The translations under genes were made by a program, and so were the position numbers. The notes beneath the pieces were generated by a model. The model did not search any database, was not told the DNA's origin, and was given only the letters and a program-made list of their open reading frames with translations. DNA of 64,000 nt from Nissolia schottii (Eukaryota > Streptophyta > Magnoliopsida > Fabales > Fabaceae). Shown here in pieces: positions 32,640 to 44,223 of the stretch (position 1 is its first letter; every line of letters starts with the position of its first letter). The DNA is taken from assembly GCA_003254905.1 (NCBI GenBank), contig QANU01101648.1:65202-129201 (forward strand), given 5' to 3'.

Positions 32640-33430
32640 TGAGTTTGTAAAAAATTGTGTGTTGTTTCTAGAAAAGTTTGTGCGTGAGAATGTAAAAGTT
32701 TGTTTGGTTGCTAAAAATGTTTGAGTTTATAGTTTCAAAAGTTTGTGCATGTTATTTCAGAAGTTTGTATTGGTAGAGCAAAAGTTTGTGCATTCCTAGT
32801 TAAATATTTTTGTATGAGTTTGAAAAAGTTTGTGTGTGGTGTGTGGTTTATTAAAAAGTTTATGCATGAGAGTGTAAAAGTTTGTGCATTATAGTGTAAA
32901 AATTTGTATATGGTTTTCGAAAATATTGTGTTTGGGTCCATTGTTTTAAAAGTTTGTGTGTTGTTTCAAAAGTTTGTGTATGTTAAAGTAAAAGTTTGTG
33001 CATTCTTGGGTAAATAGTTGTGTATGAGTTTACAAAAGTTTGTGCATATTGTTTTAGAAGTTTGTGTATAGTAGAGTAAAAATTTGTGCATTCTTCTCGC
33101 AAAAGTTTGTGCATTATTGGTTAAATATTTGTGTATGAATTTGTAAAAGTTTGTGTATGATTTTTGAAAAAGTTTGTAGATGAGCATGTAAAAGTTTGTG
33201 TGTGATTTTTCTAAAGATTTGAATATATTGTTTTAAAAGTTTGTGCATGTTGTTTTTCATAAGTTTATGTAGCACGAGTGAAAGTTTGTGTATGTTTTTT
33301 GCAAAAGTTTGTGCATTCATGGTAAAATATTTGTATATGATCTTGTAAAAGTTTATGCGTGTTTTTTGAAAAATTTTGTATATAAGAGTGTAAAAGTTTG
33401 TGCTTAAGAGCGTAAAAGTTTGTACAGTAG
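32640..33430 (+). repeat. Array of AAAAGTTTGTGCAT motifs
   Basis: About 790 bp in which (A)AAAGTTTGTGyrT recurs roughly every 20-35 bases, some 25-30 times by eye, separated by short variable spacers. The minus strand reads as NFxKxIHKLL-type open frames, which are an artefact of the repeat. The same word occurs in the 227-bp MITE, in R1 and at 24460-24655. Confidence 0.8.
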
Positions 33431-33779
33431 CAATCTTTGAAAAGAGTTTGGTGAGAGAACGTTATTTGAATGAAAATCAGTCTAAATGAGAAATATGAAG
33501 AGTGAGTGTATGAGGAGAAAGCAAGTGTGAGAGATAGCATGAACGATTTGAGTGGCAGTGTGTTGCATGCGTAGTATGTGTGTGGGGGCGTGGAAAGAGT
33601 GTGAAGCAGTTGAGAGGTAAATGATGGACGTCACTATGTATAATTTATATGGGTGACAATTAGGTGACAGATGATATGGTGTATCCCTAACAACAGTCCT
33701 CTATTGTGAGTGAGAGTCTCTAAATATTAAGTGTTATATGTGTGCATAGAGAGAGAGAAAGAATATGACATAAGAGGAG

Positions 33780-34175
33780 ACCAGAGAGCCTCTCACCCAT
33801 TTGTTTTCCGCAGTTGAATGTATTAGTAGTGTCCCTCGGCGCTCTGCCCATGCATTCCTAGGCATCATCAGAGCAGAATGCAAAACCAGGTAACAATATT
33901 TAATCACAAATCATTTCAAGAGTCATCTTGGACTCTATCAATGTGTCAATCCTCGTCTTATATGTTATTTATACATTCATTTTTAGTAGACAACTACCAC
34001 TTTCACTTACAAAAGCATGCAAGGCCTTTACCCATAGTCTCATACAATATATACATTGTGATCACATCTATAAATTGGTCCTCTTAGCTGTTGCTCACGT
34101 TCACATGCCCCGCCTCGTCCCGCTTATAAGTAACTTAAAAAAAGAAAAGAAAAGAAACGACTAAGCCTTACATTA
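33780..34175 (+). promoter_or_regulatory. Promoter and leader of KTI pseudogene 2
   Basis: Collinear with the KTI-2 upstream region: ATCACATCTATAAATTGGTC (TATA box 34069-34076), then TTGCTCACGTTCAC and GCTTATAAGTAAC, then the A-rich leader. It is the least disturbed copy of this promoter besides KTI-2. Confidence 0.7.
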
Positions 34176-34440
34176 ATGGATCGCACTGCAGCCACTACCA
34201 CCTTGCTTGCATTTTTCCTCCTACTTACCTTCATCTCACATGCACTCACAGATAAAATCACGTGAAGCTGGGCCGGCTCGGAGGCGGCGACCGGTAAGTT
34301 CAAGATTGGTGCGTTCAACATTGAGACAGCCGGGCTGGGCTACAAGCTCGTATACTGTTATTACTATTCTCACGAAAGAAGGTGCTCTAACAGTGATGAT
34401 GATGGGAATCGGCGTGGATATGCTCAACCAGCAGGTTTGG
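34176..34440 (+). pseudogene. Kunitz trypsin inhibitor pseudogene 2 (large internal deletion)
   Basis: ATG 34176 opens a full signal peptide (TTLLAFFLLLTFISHALTD) that ends at a TGA just after KIT (34261-34263). The next inhibitor-like sequence is FNIETAGLGYKLVYCYY, then SHERRCSNSDDDGNRR, which belongs about 100 residues further on. The middle of the protein, with the first disulfide and the reactive loop, is therefore deleted. The C-terminus also diverges after GNRR. It is not functional. Confidence 0.85.
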
Positions 34441-35880
34441 GAGCGAAGAGGTACCAAAGGTCTAACCAACAAATTAGTTCACACTTCACAGCAGCAGCCA
34501 CAGGCCAAGCATAGACGCAAAGATTACAAACAAACACCTAATGCTGCATGCAGCAGCTCAATAAGACGGCGCAAGCATAAAAACAAAAGGAACAGAGCAA
34601 ATAGGATAAGAGCATAACACACAACAAAAGGAATACAGCAAGCAAAGACAGCAATCGTCTAAATATATAGGAGGTAAAATCAATAATTAGGGGTACCAAT
34701 TTAGCCTAATCTATCCCCACAATTATAAATCAACCCACCTACAGATTATAAATCAAATTTAGCCACGTCATTCTACCAGGCAAATTCGAGCAAAAATTCT
34801 AGCTTCCCAGCTGATTTAAACCATTTTGATAAATAAGTTTAAAGCATAAATGAAATGATGATGAGGTGAGATTTTGGATTCATATGCTTGTATTGAAGTT
34901 TGTGAGTAATGGTGAGTAGAATGGGGAGCTATGAAGGATGGACATGGAAGAGTGAACGATCTCTGTCCTCCAATCCAAGCCCCCTTGTGGATGGTTCTTG
35001 CTCTTGACTCTAGGAAGCAAAATCAGGTTATTCTCGGAGACGCCCTCTGACGACTGAGTTTCTGGGTTCTCTTTTGGTGGCTATTGTTGTGTGTGATTCT
35101 TGCTATATATCCGATGCTTTGATTTTGTGGCTATTGTACCTTCTTTTTGCTATGGGTAATGGTTGTTATATATCCTCTAATCTGTCCTCTCTTTCCTTAT
35201 TTTCTCTCTTGGTTTTTGGGTTAGTCATGTCACTTTTAGGGTACAGAGGACAAGACCCTTTCCTGCATGAGTCATTGTGTCTAGTCAACCCTCCTAGGAT
35301 AGGTCACTATCCTATCTCTTTCTACAAGACTTTCACCTTATATTCCTAGTACAAATAAAACTCTCTCCTCCTTTACCTTGGTTGTTGTGTATGGGTACCT
35401 ACAAGATATAAGGGAAAAGTTATTGGGAAAAGGTTCAGCAGTCTAAGCCAGGGCATACCGGGGAAGCCTCATATCCAAAGTCTGTCTTTTGATGAGGCTC
35501 ACAGTTGTAGCGAGGGCGTCTTCCGAGGTTGTGCTTCCTAGAGCGTGCAAGTTAACCAAAAGGCCTTGGAATGGATCCCATGATATCTTGGGATGTGGGG
35601 ATAGGATCTAAAATCCTTCAATCCATGACCTCTCATAGTTCCTCTCTTATCTTCATGTGGACTCACCTAGAGTGTATTCTGAGGCAGCACCCTATGTCAA
35701 TCCCTTGATGACCACACTAGAGACAAGTGTTTATTTACGTTTAAACTTCTTAATATCATTCTTAATCTATGTGTTACAAAAGAGTTTACATCACCAACAT
35801 TTTCCGTTTCTTAAATTTAGAATAGACTTAAAAGGATGTTGAACCCTTCTTCTTCTTCTTATATACGAAGTTGTGCTTCG
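34441..35880. other. No recognised gene
   Basis: 34441-34800 is A-rich with repeats of no known family. 34860-35660 is of normal composition with frames such as the one at 35074-35349, but I recognise no domain or splice structure. It probably contains old transposon sequence. Confidence 0.4.
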
Positions 35881-35884
35881 CGAG

Positions 35885-38529
35885 TCATGCGAAATATACT
35901 TGAGTGGGAGCTTGATGATGTGGTAAGAGCTGCTTCCATCTTTTGATCTCCTCCTCGCTGTGTAGCTTTCTGATTCCTCCGTATAGTCCCACTGGATTTT
36001 CACCTTGTTCCCCACAATTCTTTCTTAGTAGCTTTACTTTTCTCATGCTTGACCCTTGAGAGTATTGCTTAAACTCCACGATCAACGTCTCTACATACCA
36101 AAAGCGAAATAAACACGTATAGATCAACTATTAATTATTAATTAATTGATTTACGTACTTAGCTCAAGATCCACAAGTATATAACGAAGTAAATTCAAGG
36201 CCTGAAACTGGTTTTTTTTTTCCTCTAATAATTGGAGTAAATATTCTTCGTTTTGGAATAATAATTAAATTATACCAACAATTTGACACCTTATTCTCCT
36301 TAAATAAGGTTTTGAGTTTAAGTGAATGGAACGTTGAGACAGTTTTACTCTCATAGTTAGTCAACCCAACTCGAGTGAAATTAGATAGAATCCAATGGGC
36401 TGGAGATACCAGTTATTTCAAATAAAAAAATAATTAAATTAAGCATTAGTTGATGTAAAAGTATTTCTCACCGGAGTATTGACAGCGGCAGCAATTCTCA
36501 TTCTCACTACACGAGTCCATGTGGCCAATAACAGCATACCACCAATCTGTGAATAACAATTCATTCGAAATTACTAAACTACTCTCTGATAATAGTTTTT
36601 TTTAACGATTTTGGATCATCTCGTCAAGTTAGTTTTTAAGAGAGTCGCTTATATATTGGAGCATTTTAAAATTTTGTAGGACTTACTTTAAATGTTTTAA
36701 ATGTTTGTGTCAATGTATCTCTATTTTTACATTGCATGTTTATATTCAAAACAAAGATGAAAGGGTCTTAATTAAGTATGTAATATATATTCATTTTAAT
36801 TTTGAGTGAAATTAGGGTAAAATTATTAAACATCTATCTATATACTAATAAATAAAAAGGATATGTTTGGTAATTACTTTTGGTCTCTACTCACTTTATT
36901 TAATTATTATTTTAAGTTTGGACCTATGTTTAAAAATATATATCTATAATTTTAATTTCTTATTAATATTTAAAGTATTTTAAAAAAAAAAATTACCCTA
37001 TCAACCACTTTCAATACTTTCTCTAATGTAACCACTCTACTCATGTACACCATCACTACTTTTTTTTTTCCACACCATTATCATCAGTCAAGCCTCACTA
37101 GTCATGAATAATTAGAAAAGTTAAAAGTGCAACAAGAGAAACTTCGAACGTAAAATCTGAACTTACGGATGCTTTTTGAACTTAATAATTTGATAGGAGA
37201 AATGACAATGGATAATTCAGATTTGTTATACCTAAAAGAAAAATTTTAGAAAGTCTAAAACTTTTGCAAGGATTTAATTGTTATGACAATCTGACATAAT
37301 TATTAATTCTTTCTTCTTAAAGAAATTATTTTTGGTCTCAATTTCAGGATATTCACCATCAGAACGAGTGATTAATCCTTTTTTACATAAATAAGTCAGT
37401 TATATTATTTTATTTTCATTTAACAATGTACCATAATTTCTATTGAAATTTTTTAAAACATTTTATTTTTTTAATTACTGATAGATTAAGGAATTTTAGC
37501 GCAGGGTAACCTACCATATGGAATTTCATTGTTTCCTTTCCACTGGACCTCAATATGATCCCCAGGCTTTAAGGCTTCTAAACAATCAGAGATGTGACGA
37601 TCAGATGGAGAGGTTTCAATCGGGGGAGCCCTCAGCCTGTCCCATACGATGTTCTTCCCTATCGACCGCCAACCACCAAGCCGTTGCCTGAAACAGTTAG
37701 TTAGTCGTACATTAAATCAAAATTTTATGCAACATCTATTTTCTTAGAAGAGTTACTCGGAGAGAGAGATAGTATAATTATGGAGACTGGAAGAACTTTG
37801 TTGGAGATTAATTGCTATTACCTTGCTTGAAAGGTGTCTGTTTTGGAATCATAGCTCACTAAGGCGTTGCTAACCAACAATCCCTAAAACAAGAAATATG
37901 TATAAAGGAATTCACGTTAAGAATTTAATCATGAAAATTATAACATTTAAAAAGATCTTATAATTAATTACTCCTTTTTTGTCTCAACATAACGGATGAG
38001 TAAATTGAGACAAAGATATACCAAAACAATCAATAAGAGAGTAGCTTGGAGACCTTACCCTATAGATTTGTGCTGGAAACCAAAACTTGCCGGTCTCCAG
38101 AGAGATATACAAAGCCATCATGAAGTTATTTAACAAGTAACCACCAAGAATATGCTTAGAGTCACATAAATATGAACCAAGACATAGCATAGGCCAAGCA
38201 CCACTAAAAGTCCCTAGTGATCCTCCATTCTGATCATTGGTCATCACTTGACACAAGAGGTTGTTGTTTCCTAATTCCTCCTCCTTTGCTGTTGTTACAT
38301 GCCACTGCCACTCCTTGTAAACAGCATCACCAATGACTCTGCCCCATTTCTTCTCTATGTGGTCTTCCCACAAATGATCACTTGTACACCTGTCCCTCAA
38401 AGTAGTACACACTTGAGACATTCTAATGAGTTCGGTTGGCGAGAGGCGCTTCAGAATGCAATCCAAAGTGGCTTCAGGCAAACTCAAGATCATAGAAATG
38501 CAATCACCTTTCTTTTCAATGTTCTCCAT
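35885..38529 (-). CDS. F-box protein, At2g32560/At2g26850 type (gene 1)
   Basis: Five exons on the minus strand: 38059-38529, 37822-37883, 37515-37687, 36472-36546 and 35885-36090. All have GT-AG borders and add up to 328 codons without a stop. Exon 1 holds the F-box (LPEATLDCILKRLSPTEL, then CTTLRDRCTSDHLW) and WGRVIG, MALYISLETGKFWFPAQIY. Exon 2 is LVSYDSKTDTFQA. Exon 3 is VWDRLRAPPIETSPSD, then HISDCLEALKPGDHIEVQW. Exon 4 is DWWYAVIGHMDSC. Exon 5 is LIVEFKQYSQGSSMRK to GLYGGIRKLHSEEEI. Such proteins are expected to link substrates to SKP1-Cullin1 ubiquitin ligases; the substrate is unknown. Intron 3 (968 bp) is longer than in gene 2 (177 bp) and carries an insertion whose start (TCTATCTATATACTAAT) resembles a Helitron 5' end. 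Confidence 0.9.
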
Positions 38530-38920
38530 GATCCGAGGCTATAGTAGTTTTTCACTATACTTAATTATGGGCAAATAAAGAAGGGTGAAATTAAGTTCTA
38601 TATATTGCTATGTATGTGAACACTGATTAAGGATGCTTAATTGCTTGTTAAACCATTTAGAAAAAGCTAAGCTCTCCCACTAGACCGGCCGGTACCAAAG
38701 ATTACGTTTACAGAAAAGGGTAGAGAGAAATGATAAAGCAGATATATATGATCAACATATTGATGAAGGTATGATGATCTCTATGTTATTCTTTTATGAA
38801 TCTGCATTTGTCTTGTGTATTTGTTTGCCGGCTATTCCTTGTCTGGCATGTGTCTTACTTAAAAAAAAAAAATAGATTTAGACCCTTGCGATACGCGGAT
38901 AAAGAAGTTTAGTACTTAAT

Positions 38921-39529
38921 AGATGTTGTTTTTATAAGGTAAAATAAACTAATGTGATAATATTAGTAGAGTTCTGCTACACGTACACCAAAAATCATAC
39001 ACCATACATACACATCGTACTTATATACATAAAATTTGTGTTTTAACTCATGTAATGTTTGTGCACTTAATTAAGTATAGTTGAGAGTATCATTTTCAAG
39101 TTTGTAATGTTTGTGCACTTCTGAGAATAAAGTTTGTGCATTATTAATGGTGTATGTGTAGGTGTATGAAATTGGGTGTACATGTAGCATTTTTTATATT
39201 AGTACATGTCAATCTCTTAACAACATAAATATCAATGTTTTCATCGGAAAATATTTATTTTTAGCTTCAATATTATTTTAAAACTCTAATATTTTTAAAT
39301 TGGATAAAATGAAAAGTTACATATTCATATTTACATTCAAACTCTTCATAAATCTCTATGAGACTAAATAAAATTGTGATGTGTTATATTATTATTATTT
39401 TCTTTATAGAAATTATAGGTATGCTAGATATCATACTTCTAAAGAAAGTATAAAACAAAAGGAGAAGGGGGAAAAAATGAAGATATCCTCATGTGAGGCA
39501 AAAAGACGACGTCACTTAATTTATGAGAG

Positions 39530-39569
<40 letters not shown>

Positions 39570-41575
39570 CTTCAATATTTGAAAAATTGAGATATAAACC
39601 ACAACTAAATTAGATCTTGTTGCTATCAATAAAATTGAAAATACCAAACAAATAGATGACATGTTCTAAAAATCTTAAAAGTCGTGTGCTATTTATTTTT
39701 TTAAGAATTTAGGCGGATACAATATTAAAGGAAAAAAATAGAAAATAATGTATGCATTTCGACAAATATTGCAAGTATGAGACATGAAAGAAAGAACCAC
39801 ATCATTGTGAATGATAGATAACATAACATTGAAGAAAACTGGTCCGTGTTAGACAAATTTGGGTCAGCCCCATTAACAACACCCTTGTCTGCCGCCATTT
39901 GTAGTTGCATCATCATCTTCGTTGATCACCTATGGTGGTCTCAATTGCATCTCTGCTTAAATGTCAATGCGTCTTCTCCGTCACAGGTCACCACACATAT
40001 GTAACTTGGTGGATGATTGGGTGGCTCTTGCACTTCCACTTTCTAATGGTGTTTCAATAGTCGTCATGCAAGTATCTGGTGTTGATGCCATGATCGTCGT
40101 TTGCCTCGTCCATGAGCAAGTCCATGTGTGGCATCGTCGATGGCATATCGTCCGTCGATGGTCCATTAATTGTCATTCTGCCTAGCACTTGTATTTTAAA
40201 CTTTATAATCATAGTCTGAAGTAAGGGGTGATTGTATTCCATGGCAAAGGAGGTGGAGGTGGATTGTGACGGTAATAGTATGGTGGTGGAGCAGAGGACC
40301 ATTGTTTAGAGGGTGTGACACGAAGAGTTGCGAGGTACTCACACTGAGGAGCTCGTAGAAAATGATGATATAGAGATCCACCAAAAGGTATTTCCTTATT
40401 TTAACAAAATTAACTAAAGGTAATGATGATTGACTTTGTAATAAAAAATTTATATTGTGGTGGAACATTTTTATCTATTTTCCTATCTTCTATTCATAGA
40501 TGGTGTTGAGGATATTTATGAATCTTAAAAGAGGACTACACAATCTAAAATGGTATAGATGTTATTCACGCAACAAACACAAATGTTTTATTTATTGTGG
40601 GGAAGAGTTATGAGCAACAAATTAATGATCTTATTGCAATAAACTATGGAAATGACCAACAAGAAAGGGTTGTAAAAAAGGATTTATGAGAATACCGCCT
40701 ATTTAAATTGGATGATGGAACGACATGCTACATATGCACATCAAAATTTATATATTAAATAGATATATATTGGTATAAGACGTGTGTACTATTGATTAAT
40801 GGATTTGCGGGTCACTGTCTAGATTGGAGAGTGAGGCACGCAAATAATGTGAAAACATAATTTAGCACGCAATGCTTTAGTTATTTGCTCGGTTACAAAA
40901 TATCAGTCAGTTTTTGAATTTTTAAATATCAAGATTTTTATAAAATTAATGAGAAGAGGGATAGGAAGAGATATGGAAAAAGAATAAAGGGAGAGATGTT
41001 ATTCTTAATTTTAAAGATATGTCTTACATTAAACATCCAAAATACTATTTATAGGCTAAGGGTGAGGAATATATAAATGTATCAAATCTCAAGATATCTC
41101 ACTTATTATTGAGGAATATATAAGTATAGACGCTTATGATTTTGTAACATTCATAAGCTGTATGAGGTTTTATGTTGAATTCTGTAACATTCATAATCCT
41201 TATGAGGACTTATGTTAGATTCCGCAACGTTTATAAGGCTCACAAGCCATTAAGCGGGGCGAGGACGAGAGACCTGGTTGAACGTCTAGTCATGTATATC
41301 AGACCTAAGTCCTTATAAATTTAGTTTGTAACACTTTCATTTCTCATACTTGCTATATTTGTCGAGCTGCACACACTATTTTCTATTTTTTCCCTTTAAT
41401 ATTATATCCGCCTAAATCCTTGAATGTAAATATGAATATGTAACTTTTCATTTTATCAAATTTATTGAAGCTAAAGATAAATATTTTCAGATGAAAATAT
41501 TGATATTCATGTTATTAAGAGATTGACATGTACTAATATTATCACACTAGCTTATTAAACTTTATCTTATTAAAA
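38921..41575. mobile_element. Long-TIR (Mutator-like) element, decayed
   Basis: The left end, from 38921 (AGATGTTGTTTTTATAAG, then TGATAATATTAGTACATGTC with a MITE inside), is found inverted at the right end, about 41337-41575 (GACATGTACTAATATTATCA..CTTATTAAAACAATATCT). The arms share further blocks (39690-39790 with 41340-41430). The interior, 39330-40800, matches 52000-53700 in reverse and encodes a shared peptide (SGSARATQSSTKLHMCGDL on the minus strand at about 39985-40045). Long TIRs suggest the Mutator superfamily. No transposase was recognised. Confidence 0.5.
38960..39204 (+). mobile_element. 227-bp MITE, copy 2 (9-bp target duplication)
   Basis: ATATTAGTA at 38960-38968 and 39196-39204 flanks the 227-bp element 38969-39195 (starts GAGTTCTGCTACACGTACAC, ends GTGTACATGTAGCATTTTTT). 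The empty site is seen in the opposite arm at about 41538-41560. It is nested in the long-TIR element. Confidence 0.85.
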
Positions 41576-41635
41576 CAATATCTACCAGTATTAAATTTCT
41601 CTATGTCTAAATCTAATTATCTTAACTTTCTTAAC

Positions 41636-43215
41636 AAAATGGAGCCAGAGTTTGCAATCATCTTGCAAACCTATAAACAGGTATTTGACATTCCTGTTGG
41701 GTTACCTCCCACAAGATGCCATGATCATCCCATTCCTTTATTGGAGGGCTCCAATGATGTGAAGGTTAAGCCTAACAAGGATCCTCATAGTCAAAAGGAG
41801 TAGATTGAGAAAATGATTCATGACATGTTGGACGAGGGAATCATCCAACTGAGTAAAAGCCCTTTCTCATCACCAATCATCCTAATCAAGAAGGATGGAA
41901 CTCGGCAATTTTGCACAGACTATAGAGCCCTCAATGCCATCACAATTAAGGATAGCTCATTCGCACTGTAGATGAGTTCATTGATGAATTACATGGAGTA
42001 ACCTACTTCTTGAAGATAGACTTAAGGTCTGGCTGCAGTTGAGAGGGTTTCTAGGCTTAACAAGGTATTACAAAGATTCATTAGGAAGTGTGCTTCCTTG
42101 GTGGCACCCTATACTAGTTTTGTTGAAGAAGGATGCTTTCAAATGGTCTTAAAGAGGCAGAGGAAGCTTTTCTATTACTGTAAGAAGCCCTGACTTCTGC
42201 ACCCTTGCTGGCACTCTCAAATTGTTGTTGTACTCTTGCAAAAGGGACATCCAGTAGCCTATTATTCCAAGAAATTGTCTAACAGACAACAAAAGCAGTC
42301 TTCCTATTCCAGAGAATCACATGCCATTACACAAGTCATTGCTAAATTTAGGCACTATTTACTTGGCCATAGGTTTACTATCAAAACAGACCAAAAGAAT
42401 TTGAAGGAACTCTTGGATCAGTAGCTCCCTAAATTTCTTGGTTGTGATTTTACAATATGGTAGCGGATGCATTATCTAGAAGCATGCACATGGCTGTATC
42501 AGAACCTGTCGATACTTTTGGCTGCAGGAGATGAGAAACAAAATTAAAGAAGATCCTGAGTTGCAGGTCGTTGTGTACAAGAACACTTCCACTCCATGCT
42601 CAACACAACCTAATGCAATCCATAATATGTTGTTCTGTAAGGGAAGCACAGGTTGGCGATCCCCAGTCATTCCTAGTTGAAGCAACAGATTCTGCAAGAA
42701 CTCCATGCAAGTTTAACAGGCGGTCATTCTGGAATTGCCAAAACAATTGCCAGAGCATGCTCTCAATTATACTGGCCTAGAATGCAACAAGACATCTAAG
42801 GCCTTTTATCCATAATGCAAGACTTGTCAACAACCAAAGACTAAACAGCACTGCCCACAAGGTTCCTGCAACCTCAACCTATCCCGGCTCAAGTTTGGGA
42901 TGATATAGCTATGGACTTCATTGTTGGTATCCCACCTCCATAAGGATTTACTGCTATTGTGGTTATATTAAACAAACTCTCCGAATTTGGTCACTTTATT
43001 CCACTCAGGACTGACTAGCAGGAAGCTGAAGCATTCATCAATAATGTTATCAAGCTTCATGACATTCCAAAATCTATCATCTCTGATAGGGATAAGATTT
43101 TCATTAGTTCCTTTTGGCAACCAACTCAAGGGACTACATTAGCAATGAGCCCTGCCTATCACCCACAAACTGATGTTCAGAGTGAAGTCCTTAATAAGAC
43201 ATTGGAGATGAAGTC
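41636..43215 (+). pseudogene. Ty3-gypsy pol remnant
   Basis: Broken frames in the right order. Reverse transcriptase start: [28 protein letters not shown] and FLKIDLRSG. RNase H: LQKGHPVAYYSKKLS and FTIKTDQKNLKELLD. Integrase: GGHSGIAKT, then IAMDFIVGIP, SDRDKIF and [19 protein letters not shown]. The reverse transcriptase palm with its YxDD site is deleted, since the text jumps from LRSG to the RGFLGLTRYY connection. In-frame stops begin at TAG 41802. No LTRs flank it. It ends abruptly where the duplicated block at 43210 starts. Confidence 0.85.
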
Positions 43216-43950
43216 ATGAACAGTCAACCATAGAGGTTATTATTTTATGTCTGAAGCAAACAGTTCACTAAGATAGCAAATAGCAATGCCTAACTACTTA
43301 ACAAACAAAAGCAGAATGAGCACATAAATTTTGTTTTCACTTTTTTTCTTTTTGGTAATAAGTTACAACCTCCATGCAATGTTCTTTGTTCTCCATGAGT
43401 GCAAATTGACAGTTTTCACTATAAGAAGAGAAAGCTGCCTTCTGAAGCATATAAGGTTGCTTTGCAAAGATACTTATAACAATTTTCTTCCCTGCTAAAG
43501 CACTTGTTACCCTGGGATGAAATATGAGTACAGTTAAAAAAAAAATCCAAGCAATTAGCATAATTTGCAAATCTACTTAAATGGAGCTAGAAAGTGAAAA
43601 GTAGAGGGAAAGAAAGAATAAACGAGGTAAAGTTAGAAGCAAAATAAAACAGTGTAAAAGCAGGTTTACTTTAATGCATGGCACAAATATTGTTACCTGG
43701 AATTCACATCAGAATCTAGTGGATCGGAAACTGTGCTGCTACTGGAGGCGCATAATCTATTGGAGGCGCTATCTATTGTCAAAGCAAATCCCAAGTTAGT
43801 TCTTGATAATTCATTATTTAATGTTTTCAATTTTCTTTTTATGAGTTAATGATAATAATAATGTTAAAATAAAACTAAAAAGAGATAAGCATGATTGTAA
43901 TAATCATTACAACATTGACCAATCAAGTAAGTACTGACACTATCTTCTTT
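43210..43950 (-). other. Duplicated block of unknown origin, copy 1
   Basis: Matches 48945-49980 over several hundred bases, from GAAGYCATGAACA, CAACC and AGAGRTTATTAT through a section reading VTSALAGKKIVIS and AKQP on the minus strand to a second exon-like section at 43692-43785. The latter reads Pro-rich (APPIDYAPPVAAQFP) before a stop. Possible splice borders are present (GGTAAC donor). Both copies lie 3' of an F-box gene, so the block was duplicated with those genes. I do not recognise the protein. Confidence 0.5.
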
Positions 43951-44168
43951 TTAGTTTGTTTTACACAACTAACTAACAAAGAAAGTGTCTGCTTCCTTTT
44001 TGTAGAAGATTTCATTGGCGACTAATAGCATGTTTGATTGGCAACGCAACACTCAAAATCACGAATTCCAATACAATTTTATGAAAGCAACACGTTCTTT
44101 TAGCCCTTTCAACATCTGGTCTCGATGAGAAGAATCGTAGAAGAAAATATGAAAAATACTTAGGTCCA

Positions 44169-44172
<4 letters not shown>

Positions 44173-44209
<37 letters not shown>
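44173..44209. repeat. (GA)n microsatellite
   Basis: About 18 GA units immediately 3' of F-box gene 2. Confidence 0.95.
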
Positions 44210-44211
<2 letters not shown>

Positions 44212-44223
44212 ACAAAATTGCGC

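Noticed and set aside
32735..33540. Four minus-strand frames rich in NxHKLLQ
   Set aside because: By-products of the AAAAGTTTGTGCAT array. The period of the DNA word explains the peptide pattern.
35074..35349. 91-codon hydrophobic frame
   Set aside because: No family, no splice sites and unusual codon pattern. Likely chance.
39961..40302. Both-strand frames as host genes
   Set aside because: They lie inside the long-TIR element and match the copy in the F-box intron. Treated as transposon sequence.
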